DNA of 19,044 nucleotides from Hylemonella sp. UBA6679 (GTDB lineage: Bacteria > Pseudomonadota > Gammaproteobacteria > Burkholderiales > Burkholderiaceae_C). Positions 7,901-14,809 of the stretch are shown here, in pieces (the stretch's first letter is position 1; each line of letters begins with the position of its first letter). The stretch covers positions 1 through 19,044 of the forward strand of contig DKJZ01000073.1 in the NCBI GenBank assembly GCA_002454975.1. The letters run 5' to 3'. Both the position numbers and the translations under genes were made by a program. The notes beneath the pieces were generated by a model. It was given only the letters and a program-made list of their open reading frames with translations. It did no database searches and was not told the DNA's origin.

Positions 7901-8206
7901 CAAATCGAGGGCGCAGTTCAGTGCGGTCTGGCCACCCATGGTGGGCAGGATCGCATCGGGGCGCTCTTTGGCGATGATTTTCTCAACCGTTTGCCACGTG
8001 ATGGGCTCGATGTACGTCACGTCGGCGGTGGCCGGATCGGTCATGATCGTCGCTGGGTTGCTGTTGATCAAGATGACCTTGTAGCCCTCTTCACGCAAGG
8101 CCTTGCACGCCTGCACGCCGGAGTAGTCGAACTCACAGGCTTGGCCGATGATGATCGGGCCGGCGCCAATGATGAGGATGCTTTGGATATCAGAACGTTT
8201 TGGCAT
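4940..8206 (-). CDS. carB: Carbamoyl-phosphate synthase large subunit
   Basis: Makes carbamoyl phosphate from bicarbonate, two ATP and ammonia delivered by CarA, feeding arginine and pyrimidine synthesis. The 1088 residues (E. coli 1073) show the duplicated ATP-grasp layout. The N-terminal carboxyphosphate half covers about 1-400 (SILIIGAGPIIIGQACEFDYSG near the start; GVHTGDSITVAPAQTL). An oligomerisation region follows at about 400-555. The carbamate-phosphorylating half covers about 565-950 (MVLGGGPNRIGQGIEFDY; GVHSGDSACSLPPYSL). A C-terminal MGS-like allosteric domain ends in LDVISVQEMHAQL. No truncation or frameshift is seen. The ATG at 8206 lies two bases after the carA stop, so translation is probably coupled. 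A strong terminator follows. Confidence 0.99.
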   Translation of the reverse strand: MPKRSDIQSILIIGAGPIIIGQACEFDYSGVQACKALREEGYKVILINSNPATIMTDPATADVTYIEPITWQTVEKIIAKERPDAILPTMGGQTALNCALDLWHHGVLEKYTGAATGKAVELIGATPEAIDKAEDRLKFKDAMTKIGLGSARSGIAHSMDEAWGVQKTVGFPVVIRPSFTLGGTGGGIAYNAEEFETICKRGLEASPTKELLIEESLVGWKEYEMEVVRDKADNCIIVCSIENLDPMGVHTGDSITVAPAQTLTDKEYQIMRNASLAVLREIGVDTGGSNVQFSINPKDGRMIVIEMNPRVSRSSALASKATGFPIAKVAAKLAVGYTLDELRNEITGGATPASFEPSIDYVVTKIPRFAFEKFPTADSRLTTQMKSVGEVMAMGRTFQESFQKALRGLEVGVDGLNEKTQDREVLEKELGTPGPERIWYVGDAFAMGLSVDEVFDLTKIDRWFLVQIEEIVKIELDLDKLVAEKGAQALAAIDADTLRALKKKGFSDRRLAKLLKTTEKAVRDQRRALNVRPVYKRVDTCAAEFATNTAYMYSTYEDECEAEPTNKKKIMVLGGGPNRIGQGIEFDYCCVHAALAMREDGYETIMVNCNPETVSTDYDTSDRLYFEPLTLEDVLEIVDKEKPMGVIVQYGGQTPLKLALGLEAEGVPIIGTSPDMIDAAEDRERFQKLLQDLGLRQPPNATARTEPEALEKAAALGYPLVVRPSYVLGGRAMEIVHEQRDLERYMREAVKVSNDSPVLLDRFLNDAIECDVDCLRDPEGKTFIGGVMEHIEQAGVHSGDSACSLPPYSLSAATVDELKRQSAAMAGALNVVGLMNVQFAIQHKDGQDVIYVLEVNPRASRTVPYVSKATGIQLAKVAARCMAGQSLASQGITREVTPPYFSVKEAVFPFVKFPGVDTILGPEMKSTGEVMGVGKTFGEAFVKSQMGAGTKLPREGKVFMTVKNGDKPRAVQVARELSAMGFDLVATKGTAAAIAAAGVAVTPVNKVTEGRPHIVDMIKNEEIVLVINTVEERRNAIADSRAIRTSALLARVTTFTTIAGAEAAVQGMKAMDSLDVISVQEMHAQLTA

Positions 8207-8208
8207 GT

Positions 8209-9372
8209 TTATTTCGCACCCATCAAAGCCGTGAAGCGGTCAAACAGGTAAGCAATGTCGTGCGGGCCGGGCGAGGCTTCGGGGTGACCCTGAAAGCAAA
8301 ACGCGGGCTTGTCGGTGCGGGCCAAGCCCTGCAGCGTGCCGTCAAACAGGCTCACATGGGTGGCGCGCAGGTTGGCAGGCAAAGTGTCTGCGTCCACCGC
8401 AAAACCGTGGTTTTGGCTGGTGATGCTCACACGGCCGTTATCCAGGTCTTTGACCGGGTGGTTGGCGCCGTGGTGGCCAAACTTCATCTTGAAAGTTTTG
8501 GCGCCACTGGCCAGGGCCATGATTTGGTGACCTAAGCAAATACCGAAGGTGGGAATGCCGGTTTCAATCAGCTCAGCAGCGGCGGCAATCGCGTAGTCGC
8601 AAGGCTGCGGGTCGCCCGGGCCGTTGGACAAAAAGATGCCGTCGGGCTGGTGCTTGAGCACCTCGGCAGCCGGCGTTTGCGCGGGCACCACGGTGACCTT
8701 GCAGCCACGCTGCGCAAGCATGCGCAAAATGTTTTTCTTCACGCCAAAGTCGTAGGCCACCACGTGGAAACGTGGCGCGGTTTGTTCGCCGTAGCCCGAC
8801 TCTAAGGTCCACTCGGTTTGCGTCCAGACATAAGGCGCTTTGACGCTGACCACCTTGGCCAGGTCAAGGCCGGCCATGTTGGGCGCGCCCTTGGCAGCAG
8901 CTTGGGCTTGGGCGATCAACTCCGGTGTGACTGCTTGGCCAGCCGCCAAACCCAGGATGGCGCCGTTTTGCGCGCCGTGGGTGCGCAAGTGGCGGGTGAG
9001 TTTGCGGGTGTCGATGTTGGCAATGGCCACCGTGTTTTCACGCACCAAATACTGCGAGAGCGTTTCGGTGCTGCGAAAGTTGCTGGCCAGCAAGGGCAGG
9101 TCTTTGATGATCAGGCCAGCGGCGTAGACCTTGTCGGCTTCGATGTCCTCGGTGTTGACGCCATAGTTGCCAATGTGCGGGTACGTCAGGGTGGCGATTT
9201 GGCGGCAGTAGCTGGGGTCGGTGAGGATTTCTTGGTAGCCGGTGATGGCGGTGTTGAACACCACCTCACCAACGGTGGAGCCGGTGGCTCCAATCGAATT
9301 GCCGAGAAAGACCGTGCCGTCTGCGAGCGCCAAAATGGCGTGAGGGGTATTTCCCTTGAGAGACAAGAGCAC
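8209..9372 (-). CDS. carA: Carbamoyl-phosphate synthase small subunit (glutamine amidotransferase)
   Basis: Hydrolyses glutamine and channels ammonia to CarB. The 387 residues comprise an N-terminal CarA-specific domain (about 1-150, with GEVVFNTAITGYQEILTDPS) and a class I glutamine amidotransferase domain. The triad is complete: Cys279 in FGICLGHQ, and His363 and Glu365 in GHPEASPG. I chose the GTG at 9372, which has GGAG (9379-9382) six bases upstream and gives the compact family start before LLSLKGNTPHAILALADG. A TTG at 9405 would add eleven residues (MGAAATYPENP) without a comparable ribosome binding site. carB follows after two bases. A TATAAT box lies about 120 bases upstream. Confidence 0.98.
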   Translation of the reverse strand: MLLSLKGNTPHAILALADGTVFLGNSIGATGSTVGEVVFNTAITGYQEILTDPSYCRQIATLTYPHIGNYGVNTEDIEADKVYAAGLIIKDLPLLASNFRSTETLSQYLVRENTVAIANIDTRKLTRHLRTHGAQNGAILGLAAGQAVTPELIAQAQAAAKGAPNMAGLDLAKVVSVKAPYVWTQTEWTLESGYGEQTAPRFHVVAYDFGVKKNILRMLAQRGCKVTVVPAQTPAAEVLKHQPDGIFLSNGPGDPQPCDYAIAAAAELIETGIPTFGICLGHQIMALASGAKTFKMKFGHHGANHPVKDLDNGRVSITSQNHGFAVDADTLPANLRATHVSLFDGTLQGLARTDKPAFCFQGHPEASPGPHDIAYLFDRFTALMGAK

Positions 9373-9490
9373 TGGGTTCTCCGGGTAGGTTGCGGCTGCA
9401 CCCAAGCCCCCATCAGCGCCTTTGTGAGGCTCTGTACGGGGTGTTTTTGAGAGGCGTTGCGAGGGAGCGGCGGGTTGAGACTAGCTTTCA

Positions 9491-9510
9491 ATTATAGCCC
9501 AGGCCTGGGC
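9491..9510 (-). promoter_or_regulatory. carA promoter -10 box with abutting GC palindrome
   Basis: On the minus strand a perfect TATAAT (9491-9496) is directly preceded by the 14-base perfect palindrome GCCCAGGCCTGGGC (9497-9510), which fills most of the spacer. The expected -35 (TCGGGT) is poor. A start near 9484 would leave a leader of about 110 bases before carA. A weak -35 with a dyad against the -10 suggests an activator- or repressor-controlled promoter, but this is inference. I see no clear terminator for the upstream envelope operon in 9511-9568. Confidence 0.6.
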
Positions 9511-9568
9511 CAGACCCGACCCTTAAATCACCCAGACTATCGACCCGGGCGACGATCTCAGGAACCGC

Positions 9569-10336
9569 TTAGGAAGCTGTCTGATGGGTTGCGCTGGCGT
9601 GCAGGCAAATGGCCGCTGCTGCAGCCACATTGAGCGACTCTTCCCCGCCGGGCTGGGCAATGCGCACAAAATGCGTGGCCCGGGCCATCAAACCAGGGCT
9701 CACGCCCTGCCCTTCGTGGCCCATCACCCAGGCACACGGGTTGGGCAAAGGTTGGCGATGGATGAACTCGCCTTGGTGCGAACTCGTGACCAGCCAGGGC
9801 AAGTTCAGACCGGCGAGGTCAGCCTCATCCAAGCCTTCGAGCAGACGCAAACCAAAGTGCGCGCCCATGCCCGCGCGCAGCACCTTGGGCGACCACAAAG
9901 CCGCGGTGCCTTTGATGGCCAGCACCTGCGTAAAACCAAAGCCCGCAGCACTGCGCAGAATGGAGCCCACATTGCCTGCGTCTTGTACGCGGTCGAGTAC
10001 CACGGTGTTCACGCTGGCTTGCAGGTCAGCAGCGGGCAGCGCAAACACCGCACCCAGGGTGGCGGGCGAGGCCAAACCGCTGATCTCTTGAAACACCTTG
10101 TCACTCACCGCTACTGTTTTGATAGCTGCTTGCGCAATCTGCGCATGGGCCAGGGCATCAAACGACTCTGAAACCAACAACAACTCTGGCACAACGCCGC
10201 GGGTGAGTGCGGCACGCACCAGGTGGTCGCCCTCCACCCAAAACCTGGCCTGCTTGCGGTAAGCGGTGTTGTCTTGGGCGAGCTTTTTGAGCTCTTTGAC
10301 CAAGGGGTTGTCGCGTGAGGTGATGGGCGGGTTCAT
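9569..10336 (-). CDS. TrmH/SpoU-family RNA 2'-O-ribose methyltransferase
   Basis: A 255-residue SPOUT-class methyltransferase. The N-terminal substrate-binding domain (about 1-100) starts ITSRDNPLVKELKKLAQD and contains the RFWVEGDHLVRAAL segment. The catalytic trefoil-knot domain has motif 1 DRVQDAGNVGSILRSAAGFG at 115-134 (N122, R128), motif 2 WVMGHEGQGVS at 203-213 with E208, and motif 3 PGGEESLNVAAAAA at 229-242. This places it among rRNA/tRNA 2'-O-methyltransferases. It resembles RlmB/TsnR-type proteins, but the target nucleotide cannot be told from sequence. Its ATG overlaps the rnhB stop (ATGA), so it is translationally coupled. It is the last gene of the envelope operon. Confidence 0.93.
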   Translation of the reverse strand: MNPPITSRDNPLVKELKKLAQDNTAYRKQARFWVEGDHLVRAALTRGVVPELLLVSESFDALAHAQIAQAAIKTVAVSDKVFQEISGLASPATLGAVFALPAADLQASVNTVVLDRVQDAGNVGSILRSAAGFGFTQVLAIKGTAALWSPKVLRAGMGAHFGLRLLEGLDEADLAGLNLPWLVTSSHQGEFIHRQPLPNPCAWVMGHEGQGVSPGLMARATHFVRIAQPGGEESLNVAAAAAICLHASATHQTAS

Positions 10337-10947
10337 AAAACCTCACGCACGGGGCTGAAGCTGCGGCGGTGCTCGGGGCAAGCGCCGTGCGCACGCAAGG
10401 CTTGCAAGTGCTCGGCTGTGCCGTAGCCTTTGTGGTTGTCAAAGCCGTAGTGCGGGTACTGCAGGTGCAGCTCTTGGCACCAGCGGTCGCGGGTGACTTT
10501 GGCCAAAATGGACGCAGCCGAGATGGCCGGTACCAGCGCGTCGCCTTTGACGATGGCCTCGGCCACCACATCGAGCACGGGCAAGCGGTTGCCATCGACC
10601 AAGACCTTGGCCGGTTTCAAACGCAAGCCCAGTACGGCGCGGCGCATGGCCAAAAGCGTGGCTTGCAAAATATTGAGCTCGTCAATTTCTTGCACACTGG
10701 CTTGCGCGATCGAGCAGCACAAGGCACGGGCGCGAATCTCATCGAACAATTTGTCGCGGCGCGCTGCGGTGAGTTTTTTCGAGTCGTTCAAACCTGCGAT
10801 GGGGTTCATGTCATCCAAAATCACCGCTGCGGCCACCACCGGGCCCGCCAAGGGGCCGCGCCCAGCCTCGTCCACCCCGGCCATGAGGCCCGGAGCGTCC
10901 CACACCAGGGTGGCTTGTTCAGCCTGCAAGAAGCTTCTCGATCGCAT
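10333..10947 (-). CDS. rnhB: Ribonuclease HII
   Basis: Cleaves RNA in RNA-DNA hybrids and initiates removal of single ribonucleotides misincorporated in DNA. With the ATG at 10947 it has 204 residues. The metal-binding DEDD set is present: D26 and E27 in GVDEAGRGPLAGPV, D118 in VLVDGNRLP, D136 in VKGDALVPAISAASILAK. The ATG start overlaps lpxB by 29 bases and has no clear ribosome binding site. A TTG at 10929 (MQAEQATLVWDAPGL), preceded by GAGAAG, is a credible shorter start. rnhB follows lpxB in E. coli too; the methyltransferase gene downstream takes the place of dnaE. Confidence 0.96.
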   Translation of the reverse strand: MRSRSFLQAEQATLVWDAPGLMAGVDEAGRGPLAGPVVAAAVILDDMNPIAGLNDSKKLTAARRDKLFDEIRARALCCSIAQASVQEIDELNILQATLLAMRRAVLGLRLKPAKVLVDGNRLPVLDVVAEAIVKGDALVPAISAASILAKVTRDRWCQELHLQYPHYGFDNHKGYGTAEHLQALRAHGACPEHRRSFSPVREVL

Positions 10948-12058
10948 CGGCGGCCAGGCGCGGCGTGTCGCGCCGCAGTTCTAAATGAAGTTGTTCAAAA
11001 CGCGCAGCCAATTGCTGCGCTTTGGGGGCATCGTCCAGCCAGGCCAGCACGGCACTGGCCAGGGCTTGAGGGGTGGCGGCGTCTTGCAAAAACTCTGGCA
11101 CCACAAAGTCTTGGCACAAGATGTTGGGCAGGCCCACCCAGGGTTGGAGTTTTTTGCGGCGCATGATCTGCCAGCTCAGCCAGTTCATGTTGTAGGCAAT
11201 GACCATGGGGCGCTTGAACAAGGCCGCCTCGAGGGTTGCTGTGCCGCTGGCAATCAGGGTCACATCACAGGCCGCCAAGACGGTGTGCGATTGCCCAGTG
11301 ACGATCTGCACCTGCGCCAACACACCAGCCTCCTTCGCAGCCTCGGTGATGGCCACCTGCAGCGCAGGTATGGCAGGCACTACAAATTTGATAGCAGGCC
11401 GAGCTTTGTGCATCAGGGCTGAAGCCCAAAAGAACCGCAAAGCCAAATACTTGACTTCAGAAGCACGGCTGCCCGGCAAAATTGCGACCACCTGGTCTTG
11501 CTCAGACAAACCCAAGGCTGCGCGTGCAGCTGCCCGGTCAGGCACCTGGGGGATCACTTGGGCCAGCGGGTGGCCCACGTAAGTGGCGGCTATGCCGTGC
11601 TGCTCAAGCAGGGCCACCTCAAACGGAAAAATGCACAGCACATGGTCCACGCTGCGGCGAATTTTCTCCAGCCGCTCCATGCGCCAGGCCCACACCGAGG
11701 GGCAGACAAAATGCAAGGTTTTGATGCCTGCAGCCTTGAGGTCGCGCTCTAAATCCAGGTTGAAATCGGGCGCGTCCACGCCTATGAAGACATCGGGTTT
11801 GTTGGCCAGCAAGCGCTGCTTGAGTTGCGCGCGAATACCCACAATCTCTCGGTAGTGGCGCAGCACCTCCACGTAGCCGCGCACGGCCAATTTGTCGCTG
11901 GGCCACCAGGCGTCAAAACCGCGGCGCACCATGTGCGGCCCGCCGATGCCAAAAGTTGTCGCGCCTGGGAACCTAGCTTGCACCCCGTCAAGCAGCAAGC
12001 CCGCCAGCAAGTCGCCAGAAGTTTCGCCCGCCACCAGGGCCACGGACGGCGCGGACAT
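10919..12058 (-). CDS. lpxB: Lipid-A-disaccharide synthase
   Basis: Peripheral inner-membrane glycosyltransferase (GT19) that joins UDP-2,3-diacylglucosamine and lipid X into the lipid A disaccharide. With the ATG at 12058 it has 379 residues, the usual size. Family signatures are LVAGETSGDLLAG at the N-terminus, FVCPSVWAWRMERLEKI in the middle, ILPGSRASEVKYL at the start of the C-terminal Rossmann domain, and IASGTATLEAALFKRPMVIA for nucleotide-sugar binding. A GTG at 12064, two codons upstream, is an equally possible start; neither has a strong ribosome binding site. lpxA ends nine bases upstream of the ATG, and rnhB overlaps the 3' end. Confidence 0.98.
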   Translation of the reverse strand: MSAPSVALVAGETSGDLLAGLLLDGVQARFPGATTFGIGGPHMVRRGFDAWWPSDKLAVRGYVEVLRHYREIVGIRAQLKQRLLANKPDVFIGVDAPDFNLDLERDLKAAGIKTLHFVCPSVWAWRMERLEKIRRSVDHVLCIFPFEVALLEQHGIAATYVGHPLAQVIPQVPDRAAARAALGLSEQDQVVAILPGSRASEVKYLALRFFWASALMHKARPAIKFVVPAIPALQVAITEAAKEAGVLAQVQIVTGQSHTVLAACDVTLIASGTATLEAALFKRPMVIAYNMNWLSWQIMRRKKLQPWVGLPNILCQDFVVPEFLQDAATPQALASAVLAWLDDAPKAQQLAARFEQLHLELRRDTPRLAADAIEKLLAG

Positions 12059-12067
12059 GCTCACGTC

Positions 12068-12862
12068 TTAGCGCACGATGCCGCGCTGGGGCGAACTGTC
12101 GGCCAAAAAGCCCAGCATCAAGTCCACCACCGCTTGGGCGTCGGTGTGTTTCGCAGGCAGCTCGGCAATGCGTGCTTTGGCTTGGTCCAGCGTCAAGCCG
12201 TCGCGGTACAAAGCCTTGTGCATGGCTTTGACGGCCGAGATGCTGTCAGCCGAAAAGCCACGGCGGCGCAGGCCTTCAAAGTTCATCGAGCGCGCTTGCG
12301 CGGGCTGGCCTTGGCACATCACAAAAGGCGGCAGGTCGGCAAACAGCAAAGAGCACATGGCCGTCATGCTGTGCGCGCCGATTTTGACGAACTGGTGCAC
12401 CACGGTGAAGCCGCCCAAAATCACCCAATCGTCCACATGCACGTGACCGGCCAGCTGCGAGTTGTTGGCAAAAATGGTGTGGTTGCCCACGACGCAGTCG
12501 TGTGCCAGGTGCACATAGGCCATGACCCAGTTGTCGTTGCCCAAGCGGGTCACACCGGTGTCGCCTGGCGAGCCAATGTTGAAGGTGCAAAACTCGCGCA
12601 CGGTGTTGCGGTCACCCAAGATGAGCTCGCAGGGCTCGCCGGCGTATTTCTTGTCTTGCGGAATCGCACCGAGCGAGTTGAACTGGAAGATGCGGTTGTC
12701 TTGCCCAATCGTGGTGTGGCCCTCAATCACGCAGTGCGCGCCAATCGTGGTGCCTTTGCCCACTTTGACGTGCGGGCCGATCACCGTGTAGGGGCCCACG
12801 CTCACACTGCTGTCGAGCTCGGCCGCTGGGTCAATCACAGCGGTGGGGTGAATCAGACTCAC
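12068..12862 (-). CDS. lpxA: Acyl-ACP--UDP-N-acetylglucosamine O-acyltransferase
   Basis: Catalyses the first step of lipid A synthesis, moving 3-hydroxyacyl from ACP to UDP-GlcNAc. The 264 residues are close to E. coli's 262. Hexapeptide repeats of the left-handed beta helix run through about residues 5-185, from IHPTAVIDPAAEL onward, with the catalytic His121 in VHLAHDCVVGN, followed by the helical C-terminal domain. The frame is open upstream into fabZ, but the GTG at 12862 has a very strong ribosome binding site (TAAGGAG, 12869-12875) six bases upstream and gives the family start MSLIHPTAV. It lies ten bases after fabZ. Confidence 0.98.
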   Translation of the reverse strand: MSLIHPTAVIDPAAELDSSVSVGPYTVIGPHVKVGKGTTIGAHCVIEGHTTIGQDNRIFQFNSLGAIPQDKKYAGEPCELILGDRNTVREFCTFNIGSPGDTGVTRLGNDNWVMAYVHLAHDCVVGNHTIFANNSQLAGHVHVDDWVILGGFTVVHQFVKIGAHSMTAMCSLLFADLPPFVMCQGQPAQARSMNFEGLRRRGFSADSISAVKAMHKALYRDGLTLDQAKARIAELPAKHTDAQAVVDLMLGFLADSSPQRGIVR

Positions 12863-12868
12863 GCCGCG

Positions 12869-12875
12869 CTCCTTA
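12869..12875 (-). promoter_or_regulatory. Shine-Dalgarno of lpxA overlapping the fabZ stop
   Basis: TAAGGAG on the minus strand includes the fabZ TAA and sits six bases before the lpxA GTG. It decides the lpxA start over in-frame candidates upstream. Terminating fabZ ribosomes would sit on this site, so the two genes are probably coupled. Confidence 0.85.
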
Positions 12876-13313
12876 GGCAATGGTGCGCATGGTGCACATG
12901 AGCTCGGCCTCCACTGCCAGCTCATCGCCCACCAGGGCACGTGCCTTGAATTTGAAAATGCCAGCTTTCATGCGGTCGAGCTCCACCGCCAAGGTGAGCT
13001 GGTCGCCCGGCTCCACCGGACGCTTGAAACGCGCACCGTCAATGCCGGCAAAGTAATACACGGTGTTGTCGTCAGGCGTGGTGCCCAGGGTGTCAAAGGC
13101 CAACAGCGCTGCGGTTTGCGCCAGGGCTTCGAGCATGAGCACGCCAGGCATGACTGGGCGGTGCGGAAAGTGTCCGGTGAAAAACGGCTCGTTGATGGTG
13201 ACGTTTTTCAGGGCCTTGATGGACTTGCCCTTCTCGATCTCCAGCACCCGGTCCACCAACAAAATGGGGTAACGGTGCGGCAGTTGCTTGAGAATTTTGT
13301 GGATGTCCATCAT
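12873..13313 (-). CDS. fabZ: 3-hydroxyacyl-[acyl-carrier-protein] dehydratase FabZ
   Basis: Hot-dog fold enzyme that dehydrates 3-hydroxyacyl-ACP in fatty acid elongation. It competes with LpxA and LpxD for the same substrate, which explains its place between them. The 146 residues include the start KILKQLPHRYPILLVDRV, catalytic His48 in GHFPHRPVMPG and Glu62 in LMLEALAQ. Two adjacent ATGs are possible (13313 and 13310). The first overlaps the lpxD stop as ATGA; the second shares one base with it. No ribosome binding site is seen, so re-initiation from lpxD is likely. Confidence 0.98.
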   Translation of the reverse strand: MMDIHKILKQLPHRYPILLVDRVLEIEKGKSIKALKNVTINEPFFTGHFPHRPVMPGVLMLEALAQTAALLAFDTLGTTPDDNTVYYFAGIDGARFKRPVEPGDQLTLAVELDRMKAGIFKFKARALVGDELAVEAELMCTMRTIA

Positions 13314-14299
13314 GGTGTGTGTTTGTGTTGTTCGAGGGTGTGTTCGAGAGCCCGCAAGCGCTCACGCAAGCGGTGCAGCTGCTTGAGCGAGGCTGCATTT
13401 TTTTCCCAGCTCGCATTGTCGTCGATCGGGAACATGCCGGTGTAGTGACCCGGCTTCAAAATCGAACGCGTGACCACGCTGGCAGCAGAAATATTCACGC
13501 CATCGGCCAAGGTCAAATGGCCCAGCACCACCGCGCCGCCACCCACCGTGCAATGCGCGCCGATGGTGGCGCTGCCGGCCACGCCCACGCAACCTGCCAT
13601 GGCGGTGTGCTTGCCGATGCGCACGTTGTGGCCAATTTGAATGAGGTTGTCGAGCTTGACGCCGTCTTCAATCACGGTGTCGGCCAGAGCACCGCGGTCA
13701 ATGCAGGTGTTGGCGCCAATTTCCACGTCGTTGCCAATCTGGACGGCGCCGAGCTGTTCAATTTTTTCCCAGGTGCCGGCGTGTGGCGCAAAACCAAAGC
13801 CATCAGCACCAATGACCACGCCGCTGTGCACAATGCAGCGCTCACCCACCACGCAGTCAAACCCCACGGTCACGCGGCTGCTCAAGACCGTGTGGGCACC
13901 AATGCGTGCACCGGCTTCGACCACACACAAGGGGCCAATGCGCGCGCTGGGGTCCACCACGGCGCTTTCATCCACCACAGCGCTGGGGTGGACGGCGGGC
14001 CCAGTGCGCACAGGGTGCTGGGCGCGCCACAACCGTGTGAGGCGAGCAAAGTACAGATAAGGGTTGTCGGTAACGATGCAGCCACCACGCGCCAAGGCTG
14101 CTTCGCGCATGGCGGGCGCCACAATCACACAAGCGGCCTGACTGGCGGCCAACTGGGCTTGGTATTTGGGGTGGCTGAGAAAACTCAGCTGGTCAGCGCG
14201 CGCCAACTCAAGGGGCGCGAGGCTGTGAATCTCTAAATCAGGGGGAGCCAAAAGCTCACCACCCAATTTGTCAACGATGGTGCCCAGAAGCAGCGACAC
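13310..14299 (-). CDS. lpxD: UDP-3-O-(3-hydroxyacyl)glucosamine N-acyltransferase
   Basis: Third step of lipid A synthesis, N-acylating UDP-3-O-acylglucosamine from hydroxyacyl-ACP. The 329 residues show the three LpxD regions. The N-terminal uridine-binding domain is about 1-100 (LGGELLAPPDLEIHSLAPLE). The left-handed beta helix of hexapeptide repeats is about 100-290 (VHPSAVVDESAVVDPSARIG), with catalytic-type His224 in IQIGHNVRIG. A C-terminal helix is rich in Leu, Arg, Glu and Gln. The start is GTG at 14299, six bases after the skp stop, with only a weak ribosome binding site and no better alternative. It ends in the ATGA overlap with fabZ. Confidence 0.98.
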   Translation of the reverse strand: MSLLLGTIVDKLGGELLAPPDLEIHSLAPLELARADQLSFLSHPKYQAQLAASQAACVIVAPAMREAALARGGCIVTDNPYLYFARLTRLWRAQHPVRTGPAVHPSAVVDESAVVDPSARIGPLCVVEAGARIGAHTVLSSRVTVGFDCVVGERCIVHSGVVIGADGFGFAPHAGTWEKIEQLGAVQIGNDVEIGANTCIDRGALADTVIEDGVKLDNLIQIGHNVRIGKHTAMAGCVGVAGSATIGAHCTVGGGAVVLGHLTLADGVNISAASVVTRSILKPGHYTGMFPIDDNASWEKNAASLKQLHRLRERLRALEHTLEQHKHTP

Positions 14300-14305
14300 C
14301 CCGGC

Positions 14306-14809
14306 TTACTTGGTGGCGTTGAGGGCCTTGATCACTTTGTCGGTGATGTCCAGGCGTGGGTTGACGTAAACCGCCTCTTGCAAGACCAGGTCGAACTTTT
14401 CTGCTTCGGCCACTTGGCGAACAACGCGGTTGGCCCGCTCGATGACCTGCTGCAACTCTTCGTTTTTACGGGCGTTGAGGTCTTCTTGGAACTCACGGCG
14501 CTTGCGCTGGAAATCCCGGTCTTGCTCGACGAGTTGTTTCTGACGGTTGGCGCGTTGGCTTTCCGACAGGGTGGGTGCTTCACGCTCGAGCTTTTCAGCA
14601 CCCGACTTGATGGCCAAGCCCAGGTCGTTGAGTTCCTTTTCACGCTTGGAGAACTCTTGCTCCAGGCGCGCTTGCGAGGCTTTGGCGGTGTTGGCTTCTT
14701 TGAAGACGCGGTCGGTGCTCACAAAACCGATGCGAACCTCCTGAGCGCCAGCCGTGAAGGCTGCACCAGCGGTCAAGCACAACAGCAATAGACGTGAGAG
14801 TGATTTCAT
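14306..14809 (-). CDS. skp: Periplasmic chaperone OmpH/Skp
   Basis: Skp trimers hold unfolded outer-membrane proteins on their way to the BAM complex. The 167-residue precursor has a Sec signal peptide: positive MKSLSR, a hydrophobic LLLLCLTAGAAF core, and a cleavage site after A22 (AGA before QEVRIG). The mature start RIGFVSTDRVF is typical. A long charged coiled coil (about 45-120, rich in Glu, Lys, Arg and Gln) forms the tentacle arms, and the C-terminal strand region (FDLVLQEAVYVNPRLDITD) completes the trimer body. The ATG shares one base with the bamA stop (TAATG), so it is coupled to bamA, its functional partner. Confidence 0.96.
   Translation of the reverse strand: MKSLSRLLLLCLTAGAAFTAGAQEVRIGFVSTDRVFKEANTAKASQARLEQEFSKREKELNDLGLAIKSGAEKLEREAPTLSESQRANRQKQLVEQDRDFQRKRREFQEDLNARKNEELQQVIERANRVVRQVAEAEKFDLVLQEAVYVNPRLDITDKVIKALNATK

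Noticed and set aside
8818..9450. Plus-strand open frame opposite carA (210 codons)
   Set aside because: A shadow frame over a well-supported gene, with no start signal and no family resemblance.
9186..9491. Possible carA leader peptide containing Arg-Arg codons (frame overlapping the carA start)
   Set aside because: It runs deep into carA out of frame, lacks a stop before carA, and has only one Arg pair, so attenuation by arginine is not supported.
11825..12901. Long plus-strand open frame opposite lpxB and lpxA (358 codons)
   Set aside because: It is antisense to two certain genes, rich in His, Ala, Val and Gly as expected for a shadow of GC-rich codons, and shows no recognisable domain or ribosome binding site.
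12863..12940. Upstream extension of lpxA to an ATG inside fabZ
   Set aside because: It would overlap fabZ by 68 bases and add a residue stretch unlike any LpxA, while the GTG at 12862 has a near-perfect Shine-Dalgarno.
13319..14236. Plus-strand open frame opposite lpxD (305 codons)
   Set aside because: A shadow of the hexapeptide-repeat gene lpxD; its repetitive composition mirrors the repeat codons on the other strand.
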